From Acidimicrobiia bacterium (GTDB taxonomy: Bacteria > Actinomycetota > Acidimicrobiia > Spongiisociales > Spongiisociaceae): a stretch of 40,260 nt of DNA. This document shows positions 1-7,374 of this stretch, in pieces (positions within the stretch are counted from its first letter, which is position 1; each line of letters begins with the position of its first letter). The stretch lies in NCBI GenBank assembly GCA_011523635.1, contig WTGI01000069.1, positions 1-40,260 on the forward strand. Direction: 5' to 3'. Made by a program: the position numbers and the translations under genes. Below the pieces are notes generated by a model. That model was given only the letters and a program-made list of their open reading frames with translations. It had not been told where the DNA came from and did not search any database.

Positions 1-136
1 GATCCCGAAGTTCGGTCCCGAGGGTCTGTGGTTCGTCCATGCCGGCGGGGGCGCCGGAGGTTTCTCGGCGATAATCTCGGGCTGGGTCGGTGGCAGGGCC
101 GGCTCCGAGATGACCACCGTGGCGATCGACCGTTAG
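1..136 (+). CDS. C-terminal end of an unidentified protein (5' partial)
   Basis: The frame beginning at base 2 is open and ends at a TAG (134-136), giving the last 44 residues of a protein that starts outside the window. The tail is rich in Gly and Ala (HAGGGAGG, then SGWVGGRAGS) and ends TTVAIDR. I do not recognise the family. It stops 9 nt before the ATG of the selenoprotein gene on the same strand, so the two are probably co-transcribed, and this protein could be a partner of the selenoprotein. That it is coding is supported by C/G-rich third positions and the absence of stops, but the stretch is short. Confidence 0.55.
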   Translation, partial: IPKFGPEGLWFVHAGGGAGGFSAIISGWVGGRAGSEMTTVAIDR

Positions 137-145
137 GGGTTACTC

Positions 146-664
146 ATGACGACATTGTTGGATCCGACCAGCGAGAGAACCACCGGGGAGCGGCCCATCA
201 GCGCTCGGCCCGCCGACATAGCGGATGGCACGGTCGGCCTGCTGGATATCTCCAAGCCTCGTGGTGACGTGTTCATCGGGAGGCTGGACGAGTTGCTGAC
301 CGAGATGGGGGTGGCGGTGCGGCATTACCGCAAGCCCACCTTTTCCAAGCCGGCTCCGCTCGACCTGCGCCGCCAGATCGCCGCCGAATGCGGGGCGGTG
401 ATCGAAGCCCTGGCCGACTGAGGCTCCTGCGCGTCGTGCAGTGTGCATGACATAGTCGATCTGGAAGACCTGGGCGTGCCGGGCGTGTTCGTGGCCTCTG
501 ACCGCTTCGCGCAGGCGGCCGACGCACAAGGCAAGGCCCTTGGCATGCACCCCCGTCGGGTGCTCACCGACCATCCGATCCAGCAGCGTACCGACGAGGA
601 GATGCGGGCTCTCGCCGAAGCGGCCCTCCCCCAGATCCTCGAGGCGCTGACGGCCGACCACTAG
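146..664 (+). CDS. UGSC-family selenoprotein with in-frame TGA (Sec92)
   Basis: Two apparent ORFs (146-421 and 443-664) lie in the same frame and join through the TGA at 419-421. Read as selenocysteine, the product is 172 residues with Sec92 in the motif U-G-S-C-A-S-C (92-98). The residues before it (GLLDISKPRGDVFIGRLDELL, KPTFSKPAP, VIEALAD) and after it (SVHDIVDLEDLGVPGVFV, HPIQQRTDEEM) match what I know of UGSC proteins, an actinobacterial and marine selenoprotein family of unknown reaction that also has Cys homologues. U92/C95/C98 suggests thiol or selenol redox chemistry, probably cytosolic since no signal peptide is visible. An 8-bp hairpin sits just after the TGA. Acetate kinase follows 38 nt downstream. 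A nonsense mutation or assembly error is unlikely because the TGA falls exactly at the family's Sec position. Confidence 0.9.
433..451 (+). promoter_or_regulatory. SECIS-like hairpin for Sec insertion at the TGA 419-421
   Basis: Bases 433-440 (GUCGUGCA) pair with 444-451 (UGCAUGAC) in an uninterrupted 8-bp stem containing one G-U pair, with a GUG loop at 441-443. The first loop base is G441, 20 nt after the A of the UGA. Bacterial SECIS elements are stem-loops immediately downstream of the Sec codon with a conserved G at the start of the apical loop, roughly 16-37 nt from the UGA, so geometry and position fit. The stem lies inside the codons for the conserved residues after the UGSC motif. 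SelB binding is inferred. Confidence 0.7.
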
Positions 665-702
665 GTCGCCCCCCCCCTTCGGAGCACCCGCAAGGGGATC
701 TG

Positions 703-1896
703 GTGCCGGTACTGGTCATCAACTGCGGCAGCTCGTCGATCAAGTACAAGCTGTACGGGCGGACGATGGAGGACCCCCTCGCGGGCGGGATCATCGAAGG
801 GATCGGCGGGGAACGGCCGAGACACCTCCACGCCGCAGGCGATCAGGAGTTCGAAGCAGAGATAGAGGTCGGGGACTACCGGCAGGGGGTGGCCGCGATC
901 GTCAAGGCCCTGGCCGGGTGGGGGTCCCCACCGCCGATCGGCGACCCGGCCGAGATCGTCGGGGTGGGCCACCGGGTCGTGCACGGAGGCGACCGTTTCT
1001 CCGAGTCCGTGGTGATCGACCGCTCGGTCATCGCGGAGGTCGAGTCCCTGAGCACGCTCGCCCCGCTCCACAACCCGGCCAACCTGGCGGGTGTCCGGGC
1101 GGCGCGCGAACTCCTGCCGCGAGCAGTGGGGGTGGCGGTGTTCGATACCGCCTTCTTCAGCACGCTTCCCCCGCACGCCTACCGGTACGCGGTCCCCGAG
1201 CGCTGGTGGCGGGACTTCGGGGTAAGGCGTTACGGGTTCCACGGGATCAGCCACCGGTACTTGACGGAGCGAGCCGCCCGGTTGCTGGAGCACCCCCGAC
1301 CCAACCTGGTGACCCTCCATCTCGGCGCCGGCGCTTCGGCATGCGCGATCCGCGAAGGGAAGGCGGTGGACACCTCCATGGGTATGACGCCGTTGGAGGG
1401 GCTGGTGATGGGCACCCGGAGCGGGGATGTCGATCCGGCGGTGGTGTTCCACCTCATGGAGGCCGGATTGCCGGCCTCCGAGATCCGGCGAGGGCTGCAA
1501 AGAGAGGGAGGTCTGCTCGGCCTGAGCGGGATATCGCCCGACTTTCGCCGGGTTGCCGACCACGCCCGGGCCGGCGATCCATCTGCCGCTCTGGCGGTGG
1601 AGACCTTCGCCCACCGGGTCCGCCGGTACCTGGGCGCCTTCCTGGTCCAGGTGGCGCCGTGCGACGGGGTGGTCTTCTCCGGCGGCATCGGGGAGAACAG
1701 CCATGAGGTTCGTCACCTCATCCTGAGCGGTCTGGAGACGCTGGGCCTGGTCGTGGATCCCGCCCGTAACCGTGCCGAGGGGGAGAGGCGCATCTCCGCC
1801 GAAGTCAGCTCTGTCGACATCCTGGTGATCCCCACCGACGAGGAGTCCCTGATAGCCCGGGACACCGCCCGTCTCGTCAACGAACGCATGTCCTGA
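703..1896 (+). CDS. ackA: Acetate kinase
   Basis: Acetate kinase (ATP + acetate = ADP + acetyl phosphate), ASKHA fold, 397 residues, the normal family length. Visible motifs in order: VINCGSSSIKYKLY at the N-terminus, GHRVVHGGDRF, VFDTAFF (catalytic Asp), YGFHGISHRY (catalytic His), LHLGAGASACAI, TSMGMTPLEGLVMGTRSGDVDP, FSGGIGENS and IPTDEESLIA near the C-terminus. The start is a GTG preceded by AAGGGG at 692-697. It lies 38 nt after the selenoprotein gene, on the same strand, so a common operon is likely. No phosphotransacetylase is present in the window. That leaves open whether its acyl phosphate comes from a reductase-type reaction involving the upstream genes, as in glycine-reductase operons, or from a pta gene elsewhere. 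Confidence 0.95.
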   Translation: MPVLVINCGSSSIKYKLYGRTMEDPLAGGIIEGIGGERPRHLHAAGDQEFEAEIEVGDYRQGVAAIVKALAGWGSPPPIGDPAEIVGVGHRVVHGGDRFSESVVIDRSVIAEVESLSTLAPLHNPANLAGVRAARELLPRAVGVAVFDTAFFSTLPPHAYRYAVPERWWRDFGVRRYGFHGISHRYLTERAARLLEHPRPNLVTLHLGAGASACAIREGKAVDTSMGMTPLEGLVMGTRSGDVDPAVVFHLMEAGLPASEIRRGLQREGGLLGLSGISPDFRRVADHARAGDPSAALAVETFAHRVRRYLGAFLVQVAPCDGVVFSGGIGENSHEVRHLILSGLETLGLVVDPARNRAEGERRISAEVSSVDILVIPTDEESLIARDTARLVNERMS

Positions 1897-1917
1897 GAGG
1901 AGCCTCGCGAAGCAGCA

Positions 1918-3033
1918 TCAGGTCTCGGAGGTTGCCTCCAAGCCGTGCGTGCGGGCCCACGCGTCGAACTCCTCGAGAAGCGACCTGCGCAGAGCGGGTT
2001 CGCACAGGGCGGCTTTGAAGGCGTTGCGGGCGATCCGGGCCAGGTCCGCCGGTCGGTAGCCGAACTCGGTGGACAGCAGCCGGTACTCGTCGTTCAGGGT
2101 GTTCCCGAACAGGGGCGGATCGTCGCTGTTGAGCGTGACCATCAAGCCCATGCGGTCGAGATGCGGGAAGGGGTGCAGCGCGAGACGCTCGCAGACACGG
2201 GTTCTGAGGTTGCTGGTGGGACACACCTCGAGAGGTATGGCGCGGTCCAGTAACAGGGCGAGGAGGTGAGGGTCCCTGATCACTCCGATGCCGTGGCCGA
2301 TGCGATCCGCCCCGAGTGCTTCGATCGATCCACGAACGTGTCCGGCAGCCCAGGGCGCCAGCGACTCTCCGGCGTGGGGGACGCGTCCGAGGCCCTGCCG
2401 TCCGGCCTCGTGGAAGGCATGCGCGAAAGGTTCCGGAGGGCGCCCCTCCTCGTTGCCTCCGATTCCCAGCGCCACCACACCGTTCTCCTGTCCCTCGAGC
2501 GCGTAACGGAGCGTGGTCTCGGCCGGATGGGGGTCGTAGACGCCGCCCGGGCCGGAGAAACAGAAGTTGCGGGCGATGTCGAACACCCAACGCATCTCGA
2601 CGCCGAAGTCCGCCTTGGCGTTGCTCCGCCCCTCCTCGAGGCCGGCGAGGATCGCGCCGATGTTCAGTCCCTTGTCGAAGATGTGCGTGTGGTTGTAGGG
2701 GGAGACCGTCAGCTCGCTGTAGCGGATGTTCTGTTCCGCCATGGCGGCGCCCGCCTGGTAGGCGACCAGCGCGAAGTCATCGGGCGTCCTGATCAGGTTC
2801 TGGACGGCCGTGATCACCCGGATGAAGTCCGCGAAGTCCGTGAACTCGAACCAGTCGGCAAGCCGGTCCGGATCGGTGGTGGGCAGGGTGTGGACGAGGT
2901 CGTGGCGCCGGGCCAACTCGACAGCCGTAGCCGGTTGGACGGACCCCTCGAGGTGGATGTGCAGCTCGGCCTTTGGCATCCCCGCGATCAAGCGGTCCAG
3001 GTCGGGGGAGGCCGTTCGGTCGCTCAACCTCAC
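1918..3033 (-). CDS. add: Adenosine deaminase
   Basis: Metal-dependent adenosine/AMP deaminase family, 371 residues; converts adenosine (or a related 6-aminopurine nucleoside) to inosine and ammonia in the cytosol. The Zn-site motifs are all visible: AELHIHLEGS (HxH) near residue 25, VPHAGES (His plus catalytic Glu), RIGHGI and LNSDDPPLFG (metal Asp). Start is a GTG, 6 nt after the stop of the phosphorylase-like gene. It is the last gene of a nine-gene operon that begins with the Opp-type binding protein. Substrate range is not fixed by sequence: adenosine and deoxyadenosine are the default, but some members act on adenine or aminofutalosine. It ends 21 bp from the convergent ackA stop. Confidence 0.9.
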   Translation of the reverse strand: MRLSDRTASPDLDRLIAGMPKAELHIHLEGSVQPATAVELARRHDLVHTLPTTDPDRLADWFEFTDFADFIRVITAVQNLIRTPDDFALVAYQAGAAMAEQNIRYSELTVSPYNHTHIFDKGLNIGAILAGLEEGRSNAKADFGVEMRWVFDIARNFCFSGPGGVYDPHPAETTLRYALEGQENGVVALGIGGNEEGRPPEPFAHAFHEAGRQGLGRVPHAGESLAPWAAGHVRGSIEALGADRIGHGIGVIRDPHLLALLLDRAIPLEVCPTSNLRTRVCERLALHPFPHLDRMGLMVTLNSDDPPLFGNTLNDEYRLLSTEFGYRPADLARIARNAFKAALCEPALRRSLLEEFDAWARTHGLEATSET

Positions 3034-3039
3034 GCCCGC

Positions 3040-3828
3040 CTAGGGAGCAGAATGCTCTGTGTCGTGCCTGACGATCGCCTCCAGCGCGATCGCGATGGCG
3101 TTCTCCCAGGCCTCCACAAGACGCTGGTTGCCGTGTTCCCCCCGGTCGTAGTCGAAGTCGGCCTCCACCAGGCTCCCGGAAACGCCGCACACCATCGCCG
3201 CATGGACCCCGCGGAGCTGGGCCACCGTGAGGATGGCGGAGCTCTCCATCTCGATGTTCAGCAGACCGAGCCTCGCATGGCGCTCGATCCACTCGGGCGT
3301 CTCCGCGTAGAAGGCGTCGTCGCAGGCGCCGAGGCCGATGTGCAACCCGAAACCCGCCTCCCGCCGCCGCTCTTGCGCCGCCCCGATGAGGGCGTGAACC
3401 AGGAAGTGGTCGGCTATCGCCGGGTAGGTGTCCGGTACGTAGGCCCGAGAGGTGCCGTCGTTGCGGAGCACCCCGGTGTTGATGACGATGTCTCCCGTCC
3501 TGATTCCGGGCTGGATGCCTGCGGTGCTGCCCACCCTGATCAGATGGGTGGCACCGGCGTTCACCAGCTCCTCGGCGGCGATGGAGGCGGACGGGCACCC
3601 GACACCGGTGGACATGGCGCTGACCTCGATGCCCCGGTACCTACCGGTGATCGTCCGAAACTCCCGGCTGTCCGCCACCGGTTCTACATCGTCGAGATGG
3701 TTCGCGATCCGATCGACCCGGGCCGGGTCTCCCGGTAGGAGCACGTAGCGGCCCACGTCTCCACGGCTGATCCGCGTGGCGTACTGCCGTGCGTCCTTGT
3801 CGATAGCCGACTTGTCGAAGGTGCTCAT
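3040..3828 (-). CDS. Uridine phosphorylase-like nucleoside phosphorylase (NP-I family)
   Basis: NP-I family phosphorylase, 262 residues, cleaving a nucleoside with phosphate to base and ribose-1-phosphate. YVLLPGDPARVDRIA (phosphate/ribose site), STGVGCPSASI, IRVGSTAGIQPGIRTGD and NIEMESSAILTVA (EMES, ribose binding) mark the uridine-phosphorylase branch. In E. coli Udp the uracil is held by the Gln and Arg of a GQER loop after FYP; here the matching place reads FYAETPEW, without that pair. The base accepted is therefore uncertain. The ATG overlaps the aminotransferase stop by 4 nt (ATGA), implying translational coupling, and adenosine deaminase follows 6 nt later. Confidence 0.85.
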   Translation of the reverse strand: MSTFDKSAIDKDARQYATRISRGDVGRYVLLPGDPARVDRIANHLDDVEPVADSREFRTITGRYRGIEVSAMSTGVGCPSASIAAEELVNAGATHLIRVGSTAGIQPGIRTGDIVINTGVLRNDGTSRAYVPDTYPAIADHFLVHALIGAAQERRREAGFGLHIGLGACDDAFYAETPEWIERHARLGLLNIEMESSAILTVAQLRGVHAAMVCGVSGSLVEADFDYDRGEHGNQRLVEAWENAIAIALEAIVRHDTEHSAP

Positions 3829-5219
3829 GATTCGTCGGGGACCAGATCATCCCAGGTGGGTCCGAGCTCCAGGATCGAGGAGCGTAGGGCGAGGATGCCC
3901 CTCTCGAGTTCATCGACCTCGATCGTGAGCGCCGGCGCGACGGTGATCACGTCACCGACCAGGGCGCTTCCGTGGCGCATCGCCCGGGATAGGAACCCGC
4001 GCCGCCACATGGCCTCGGGGAGTGCTGTACCGACCGCGGCCCCATCCGTCAGGGGTGTCCGCCGCAGCCTGTCCGCCACCAGCTCGATCCCCCAGAGGAG
4101 CCCGCGGCCGCGAACGTCGCCCACCCAGGGGAGATCCGCGATCTCGTCGGAGAGCAGGTCCGCCAGCAGGTCGCCCTTCTTGGCGCCCTGCTCCACCAAC
4201 CCGTCCTCTTCGATGATGTCCAGTACGGCCAGGCCCACCGCGCAGGACTGGGCGCTCCCGCTGTACGTGTGGACCTCGGCCATCCGGCGGTTCTCCGCAG
4301 CGATGGTGTCCGCGACGGCGCCCCTGATCAGGGTGGCGCCCAGCGGCGCGTAGCCCCCTCCCAGGCCCTTGGCCAGGGTGGTGATGTCGGCGGACACGCC
4401 GGCATGATCGAGTGCCAGAAAGGGACCGGTGCGCCACATGCCGGTGACGATCTCGTCCGCGATGAAAAGTACGCCGTAGCTGTCGCACAAGTCGCGGACG
4501 AGGCGCCAGTAGCCGTCCGGCGGGACCGCCATTCCGGTGGACAGAGCGATCGGCTCGGCGATGAAGGCGGAGACGGAGTCGGGTCCCTCGCTCTCGATGG
4601 CGGAGGCCAGCGCGCCGGCTGCCCGGGCCGCCACCTCCTCGGGCGCCAGGTCGCGGTAGGCACCCCGGTAGGTGACCGGGGCGGGAACCTGAGAGGTCCT
4701 GAACAGGTAGGGCGCGTAGCTCCGGCTGATGTCCCAGCGACCGGTCATCGACAGCGCGCCGGCGGTGGCGCCGTGATAGCTCGGCGCCAGGCTCACGACC
4801 TTCCACCTGGAGGGTTCGCCGCGCGCCAGGTGATACTGGCGGGCGATACGCAGGGCGATCTCGTTGGCCTCGCTGCCCCCCGAACTGAACATGACCCTGT
4901 CCGTGCCCTCGGGCGCCAGGTCCGCCAACCTGGCCGCCAGCTGCTCCTGCGCGACGTTCGTCCCCGCCACGGTGTGCATGTAGGAGACGCGCCTCACCTG
5001 CTCGGCCATTGCTCGGGCGACGTCCTCCCGGCCCTGGCCGATGATGGCCGCTCCCGAGACACCACTGGTCAGGTCCACCAGTTCGTGACCGGTGTCGTCC
5101 CAGAGGCGGCATCCTCTGGCGCGGACGAAGAGGGGGTACTCGTCGCCGGGGCTGCGGTAGAAGACCGCCGAGCTATCGCTGTCCATCAGCAGCCATGAGT
5201 TCTTCAGCCAACTGCTCAT
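3825..5219 (-). CDS. Class III (PLP-dependent) aminotransferase
   Basis: Fold-type I, class III aminotransferase, 464 residues from the first ATG. Visible motifs: MFSSGGSEANEIALRIAR (phosphate-cup Gly-Ser), SYHGATAGALSMTG, FIAEP, FIADEIVTGMWRTG (Asp contacting the PLP pyridine nitrogen) and TTLAKGLGGGYAPLGA (Schiff-base Lys). The family transfers amino groups from omega-amino compounds, or moves them on large substrates such as adenosylmethionine in BioA; the actual substrate cannot be read here. The start is unsettled: ATG at 5219 overlaps the amidohydrolase gene by 47 nt, and ATG at 5186 (453 residues) overlaps it by 14 nt; neither has a clear ribosome site. It lies between an amidohydrolase and a nucleoside phosphorylase in the Opp operon. 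Confidence 0.88.
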   Translation of the reverse strand: MSSWLKNSWLLMDSDSSAVFYRSPGDEYPLFVRARGCRLWDDTGHELVDLTSGVSGAAIIGQGREDVARAMAEQVRRVSYMHTVAGTNVAQEQLAARLADLAPEGTDRVMFSSGGSEANEIALRIARQYHLARGEPSRWKVVSLAPSYHGATAGALSMTGRWDISRSYAPYLFRTSQVPAPVTYRGAYRDLAPEEVAARAAGALASAIESEGPDSVSAFIAEPIALSTGMAVPPDGYWRLVRDLCDSYGVLFIADEIVTGMWRTGPFLALDHAGVSADITTLAKGLGGGYAPLGATLIRGAVADTIAAENRRMAEVHTYSGSAQSCAVGLAVLDIIEEDGLVEQGAKKGDLLADLLSDEIADLPWVGDVRGRGLLWGIELVADRLRRTPLTDGAAVGTALPEAMWRRGFLSRAMRHGSALVGDVITVAPALTIEVDELERGILALRSSILELGPTWDDLVPDES

Positions 5220-6333
5220 CCGTCGCGGCGTCGATCGCAGTCCAGGCGAGGGAGATGGCGCCGTCGATCACCGCCCGGTCGGCGGGTGGGCGGGCGGCGG
5301 CGTCCGTGAACCCCGGCTGATGGTTCACCGCAGGCAGCGAGTCGATGCCTATGAAGGGATGGATGGTCGGGACCTCGAGCGATACGTTCCCCATGTCGGT
5401 CGAGACGGGAGGGACATCGCCGTCGTAAAAGCTCCTTCCCAGCCGTTCCGCATTGCGCCGGTAGCGCTCGGCCAGTCCGGCATGATGTTCCAGGTGGCTG
5501 TAGGGCGGGTTCGGCCGGGCGATGGTCAGTTCCGCCCCGGTTGCCAGCGCGCCCGCTTCGAAGCATGCCTCCACGCGGCGGCGCAGATCTTCCAGCTGGC
5601 CGATGTGGGGTGTCCTGACCATGTACGAAGCCACGCCCCGGGCGGGGATGATGTTGGCGGCGGTACCCGCCTCAGTCACGATTCCATGAACCCGGTCGGT
5701 TCCAGCCACGTGCTGGCGGAGCAGCCCGATCGCCACCTGTGCCACCACCAGCGCGTCAGCGGCGTTGACTCCCTGTTCCGGGAACGCGGAGGCGTGAGCT
5801 TCCTTGCCCTGGTAGGAGACCTCCAGCCACTCGATGGCGACCACGGGAGGCGCAGCCACATCGAAGGGGGCAGGATGGACCATCATGGCCAGATGGGCGG
5901 AGTCGAAGGCGCCGGCGTCCAGTAGCAGGACCTTGCCCCCTCCCGCCTCCTCGGCGGGGGTACCCAGGATCGTGACCTCGAGTCCGACGTCGTCCGCGAC
6001 CCGGGCCAGCCCCAATCCGGCGCCCACCGCCGCGGCGGCGATCACGTTGTGGCCGCAGGCATGGCCGATCTCTGGCAAGGCGTCGTATTCGGCACAGATC
6101 ACCACCCGGAGCGGTCCGCCACCGGCCACCGCCCGGACCGCAGTCGGTAGCCCCCCGTAGCCCACCTCGACGGCAAAGCCCGCCTCTTCCAGGGATCCGG
6201 CCACGCGAGCCGCCGATCGTGCCTCCTCGAACGCCGTCTCGGAGTATCCGTGGATGGTGTGGCTCAAGGCGACCAGGTCCTGCCGGGAGGCATTGACCAC
6301 CCCCTGCGCCAGCGCCTTGGCATCCGATCCCAC
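5173..6333 (-). CDS. M20-family amidohydrolase/peptidase
   Basis: Metallopeptidase M20, AbgB/aminoacylase-like subgroup, 386 residues, hydrolysing an N-acyl or aminoacyl amide bond. Motifs: ICAEYDALPEIGHACGHN (metal Asp, then HACGHN), GTPAEEAGGGK (catalytic Glu pair), KEAHASAFPEQGVNAADALV (dimerisation domain) and TDMGNVSLEVPTIHPFI (C-terminal metal His region). No signal peptide, so it acts in the cytosol on an imported substrate. Start is GTG at 6333, preceded by a strong GGGAGG 12 nt after the oppF stop. The neighbours (oligopeptide-type importer upstream, aminotransferase downstream) suggest it opens an amide or peptide link in the imported compound. p-Aminobenzoyl-glutamate-like or acylated amino acid substrates are alternatives. 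Confidence 0.88.
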   Translation of the reverse strand: MGSDAKALAQGVVNASRQDLVALSHTIHGYSETAFEEARSAARVAGSLEEAGFAVEVGYGGLPTAVRAVAGGGPLRVVICAEYDALPEIGHACGHNVIAAAAVGAGLGLARVADDVGLEVTILGTPAEEAGGGKVLLLDAGAFDSAHLAMMVHPAPFDVAAPPVVAIEWLEVSYQGKEAHASAFPEQGVNAADALVVAQVAIGLLRQHVAGTDRVHGIVTEAGTAANIIPARGVASYMVRTPHIGQLEDLRRRVEACFEAGALATGAELTIARPNPPYSHLEHHAGLAERYRRNAERLGRSFYDGDVPPVSTDMGNVSLEVPTIHPFIGIDSLPAVNHQPGFTDAAARPPADRAVIDGAISLAWTAIDAATDEQLAEELMAADGQR

Positions 6334-6345
6334 ACCGACCTCCCG

Positions 6346-7374
6346 TCAGCCGGTCGATCCGGTGGCGAGGCGGTGGGGCGCCACCAGGTCGAGTTCGTCG
6401 TTGCGGACGCATGCGCTCCGGTGGCCCTCGCCCACCCGGCTGAGGGGTGGAATCCCCGCCGGACAGCGCTCGTCCGCGTACGGGCAGCGGGGATGGAAAC
6501 GGCAACCCTCCGGGATGCCGACGATGTCCCCGATGTCCCCCCGGACGCCCGGCTCCGGCGCCACGTCGTGAGGATCCGGTACCGGGATGGCGCCGACCAA
6601 TGCGTGGGTATACGGGTTGGCGGGACGGCCTATCACCTGGTCGGCAGAGCCCTCCTCCACCACCTTGCCCAGGTACATGACCGCGATGCGATCGGCTATC
6701 TCCCAGGCAACCGACAGGTCGTGGGTGACGAACAGCAGCGTCATCTGGTGGCTCTGCTTGAGCCGCACGAACAGGGAGAGGATGTCGGAACGAACCGATA
6801 CGTCGAGCATGGAGACCGGCTCGTCGGCGACCAGCAACTCGGGTCGTAGCGCCAGTGCCGCGGCTATCGAAACCCTCTGCCGCTGGCCTCCCGACAACTG
6901 GTGTGGGTAGAGCCTGGCGAACTCGCCCGCCGGCTCGAGGCCGCACTCCTCCAAGGCTTCGTGAACCCGCTCCTCGATATCGGACTGGGAACCGGCCAGC
7001 TTGTGCACCCGCAGCGGCTGGGCCACGATCGAGAAGATCGACTGCCGCCGGTCGAACGACTCGAACGGATCCTGGAACACGTACTGCACCCGGCGCCGCA
7101 TGGTGCGCAGTTCACTCCTGCGCAGGTGAGCCACGTCGACATCGCCGAACCGGACCGAACCCGAGGTGATGGGCGCCAGATGGCCGATCGCCCGCACGAG
7201 GGTCGTCTTTCCCGAACCGGATTCGCCCACGATGCAGAGCGTCTCACCGGTGAAGATGTCGAGATCGACGCCGTCTACGGCCCTCACCGGCTGGCCGGCC
7301 CGGCGGGAACGCTTGAAATGCACGTTCAGGTCGCGGACCGTGACGAGGGGCGAACTGTTACCGGCGTCAACCAT
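6346..7374 (-). CDS. Oligopeptide/dipeptide-type ABC transporter ATPase (OppF/DppF-like)
   Basis: Second ATPase of an Opp/Dpp-type importer, 342 residues. Walker A GESGSGKTT, Q-loop YVFQDPFESFD, signature LSGGQRQRVS, Walker B LLVADEP and H-loop LFVTHD are present, followed by the oligo_HPY tail with CRFHPRCPYADERC, the Cys cluster typical of this family. I chose ATG 7374 (MVDAGNSSPLVTV) over an earlier in-frame start at 7422 because it gives an 8-nt overlap (ATGGTTGA) with the oppD stop and the normal N-terminus. M20 amidohydrolase follows 12 nt later. Confidence 0.92.
   Translation of the reverse strand: MVDAGNSSPLVTVRDLNVHFKRSRRAGQPVRAVDGVDLDIFTGETLCIVGESGSGKTTLVRAIGHLAPITSGSVRFGDVDVAHLRRSELRTMRRRVQYVFQDPFESFDRRQSIFSIVAQPLRVHKLAGSQSDIEERVHEALEECGLEPAGEFARLYPHQLSGGQRQRVSIAAALALRPELLVADEPVSMLDVSVRSDILSLFVRLKQSHQMTLLFVTHDLSVAWEIADRIAVMYLGKVVEEGSADQVIGRPANPYTHALVGAIPVPDPHDVAPEPGVRGDIGDIVGIPEGCRFHPRCPYADERCPAGIPPLSRVGEGHRSACVRNDELDLVAPHRLATGSTG

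Noticed and set aside
140..661. A 173-codon open frame on the minus strand opposite the selenoprotein gene.
   Set aside because: Its translation shows no recognisable domain and an Arg/Gly/His-rich composition typical of antisense shadows in GC-rich DNA; the plus strand has clear family motifs on both sides of the TGA.
146..664. Interpretation of the TGA as a nonsense mutation or two separate small genes.
   Set aside because: Frame, family match on both sides, exact U-G-S-C placement and the downstream hairpin all favour selenocysteine; the second half has no start codon with a ribosome site.
2266..3738. A 490-codon plus-strand open frame opposite add and the Udp-like gene.
   Set aside because: No domain, and the opposite strand encodes two enzymes with complete active-site motifs and operon spacing.
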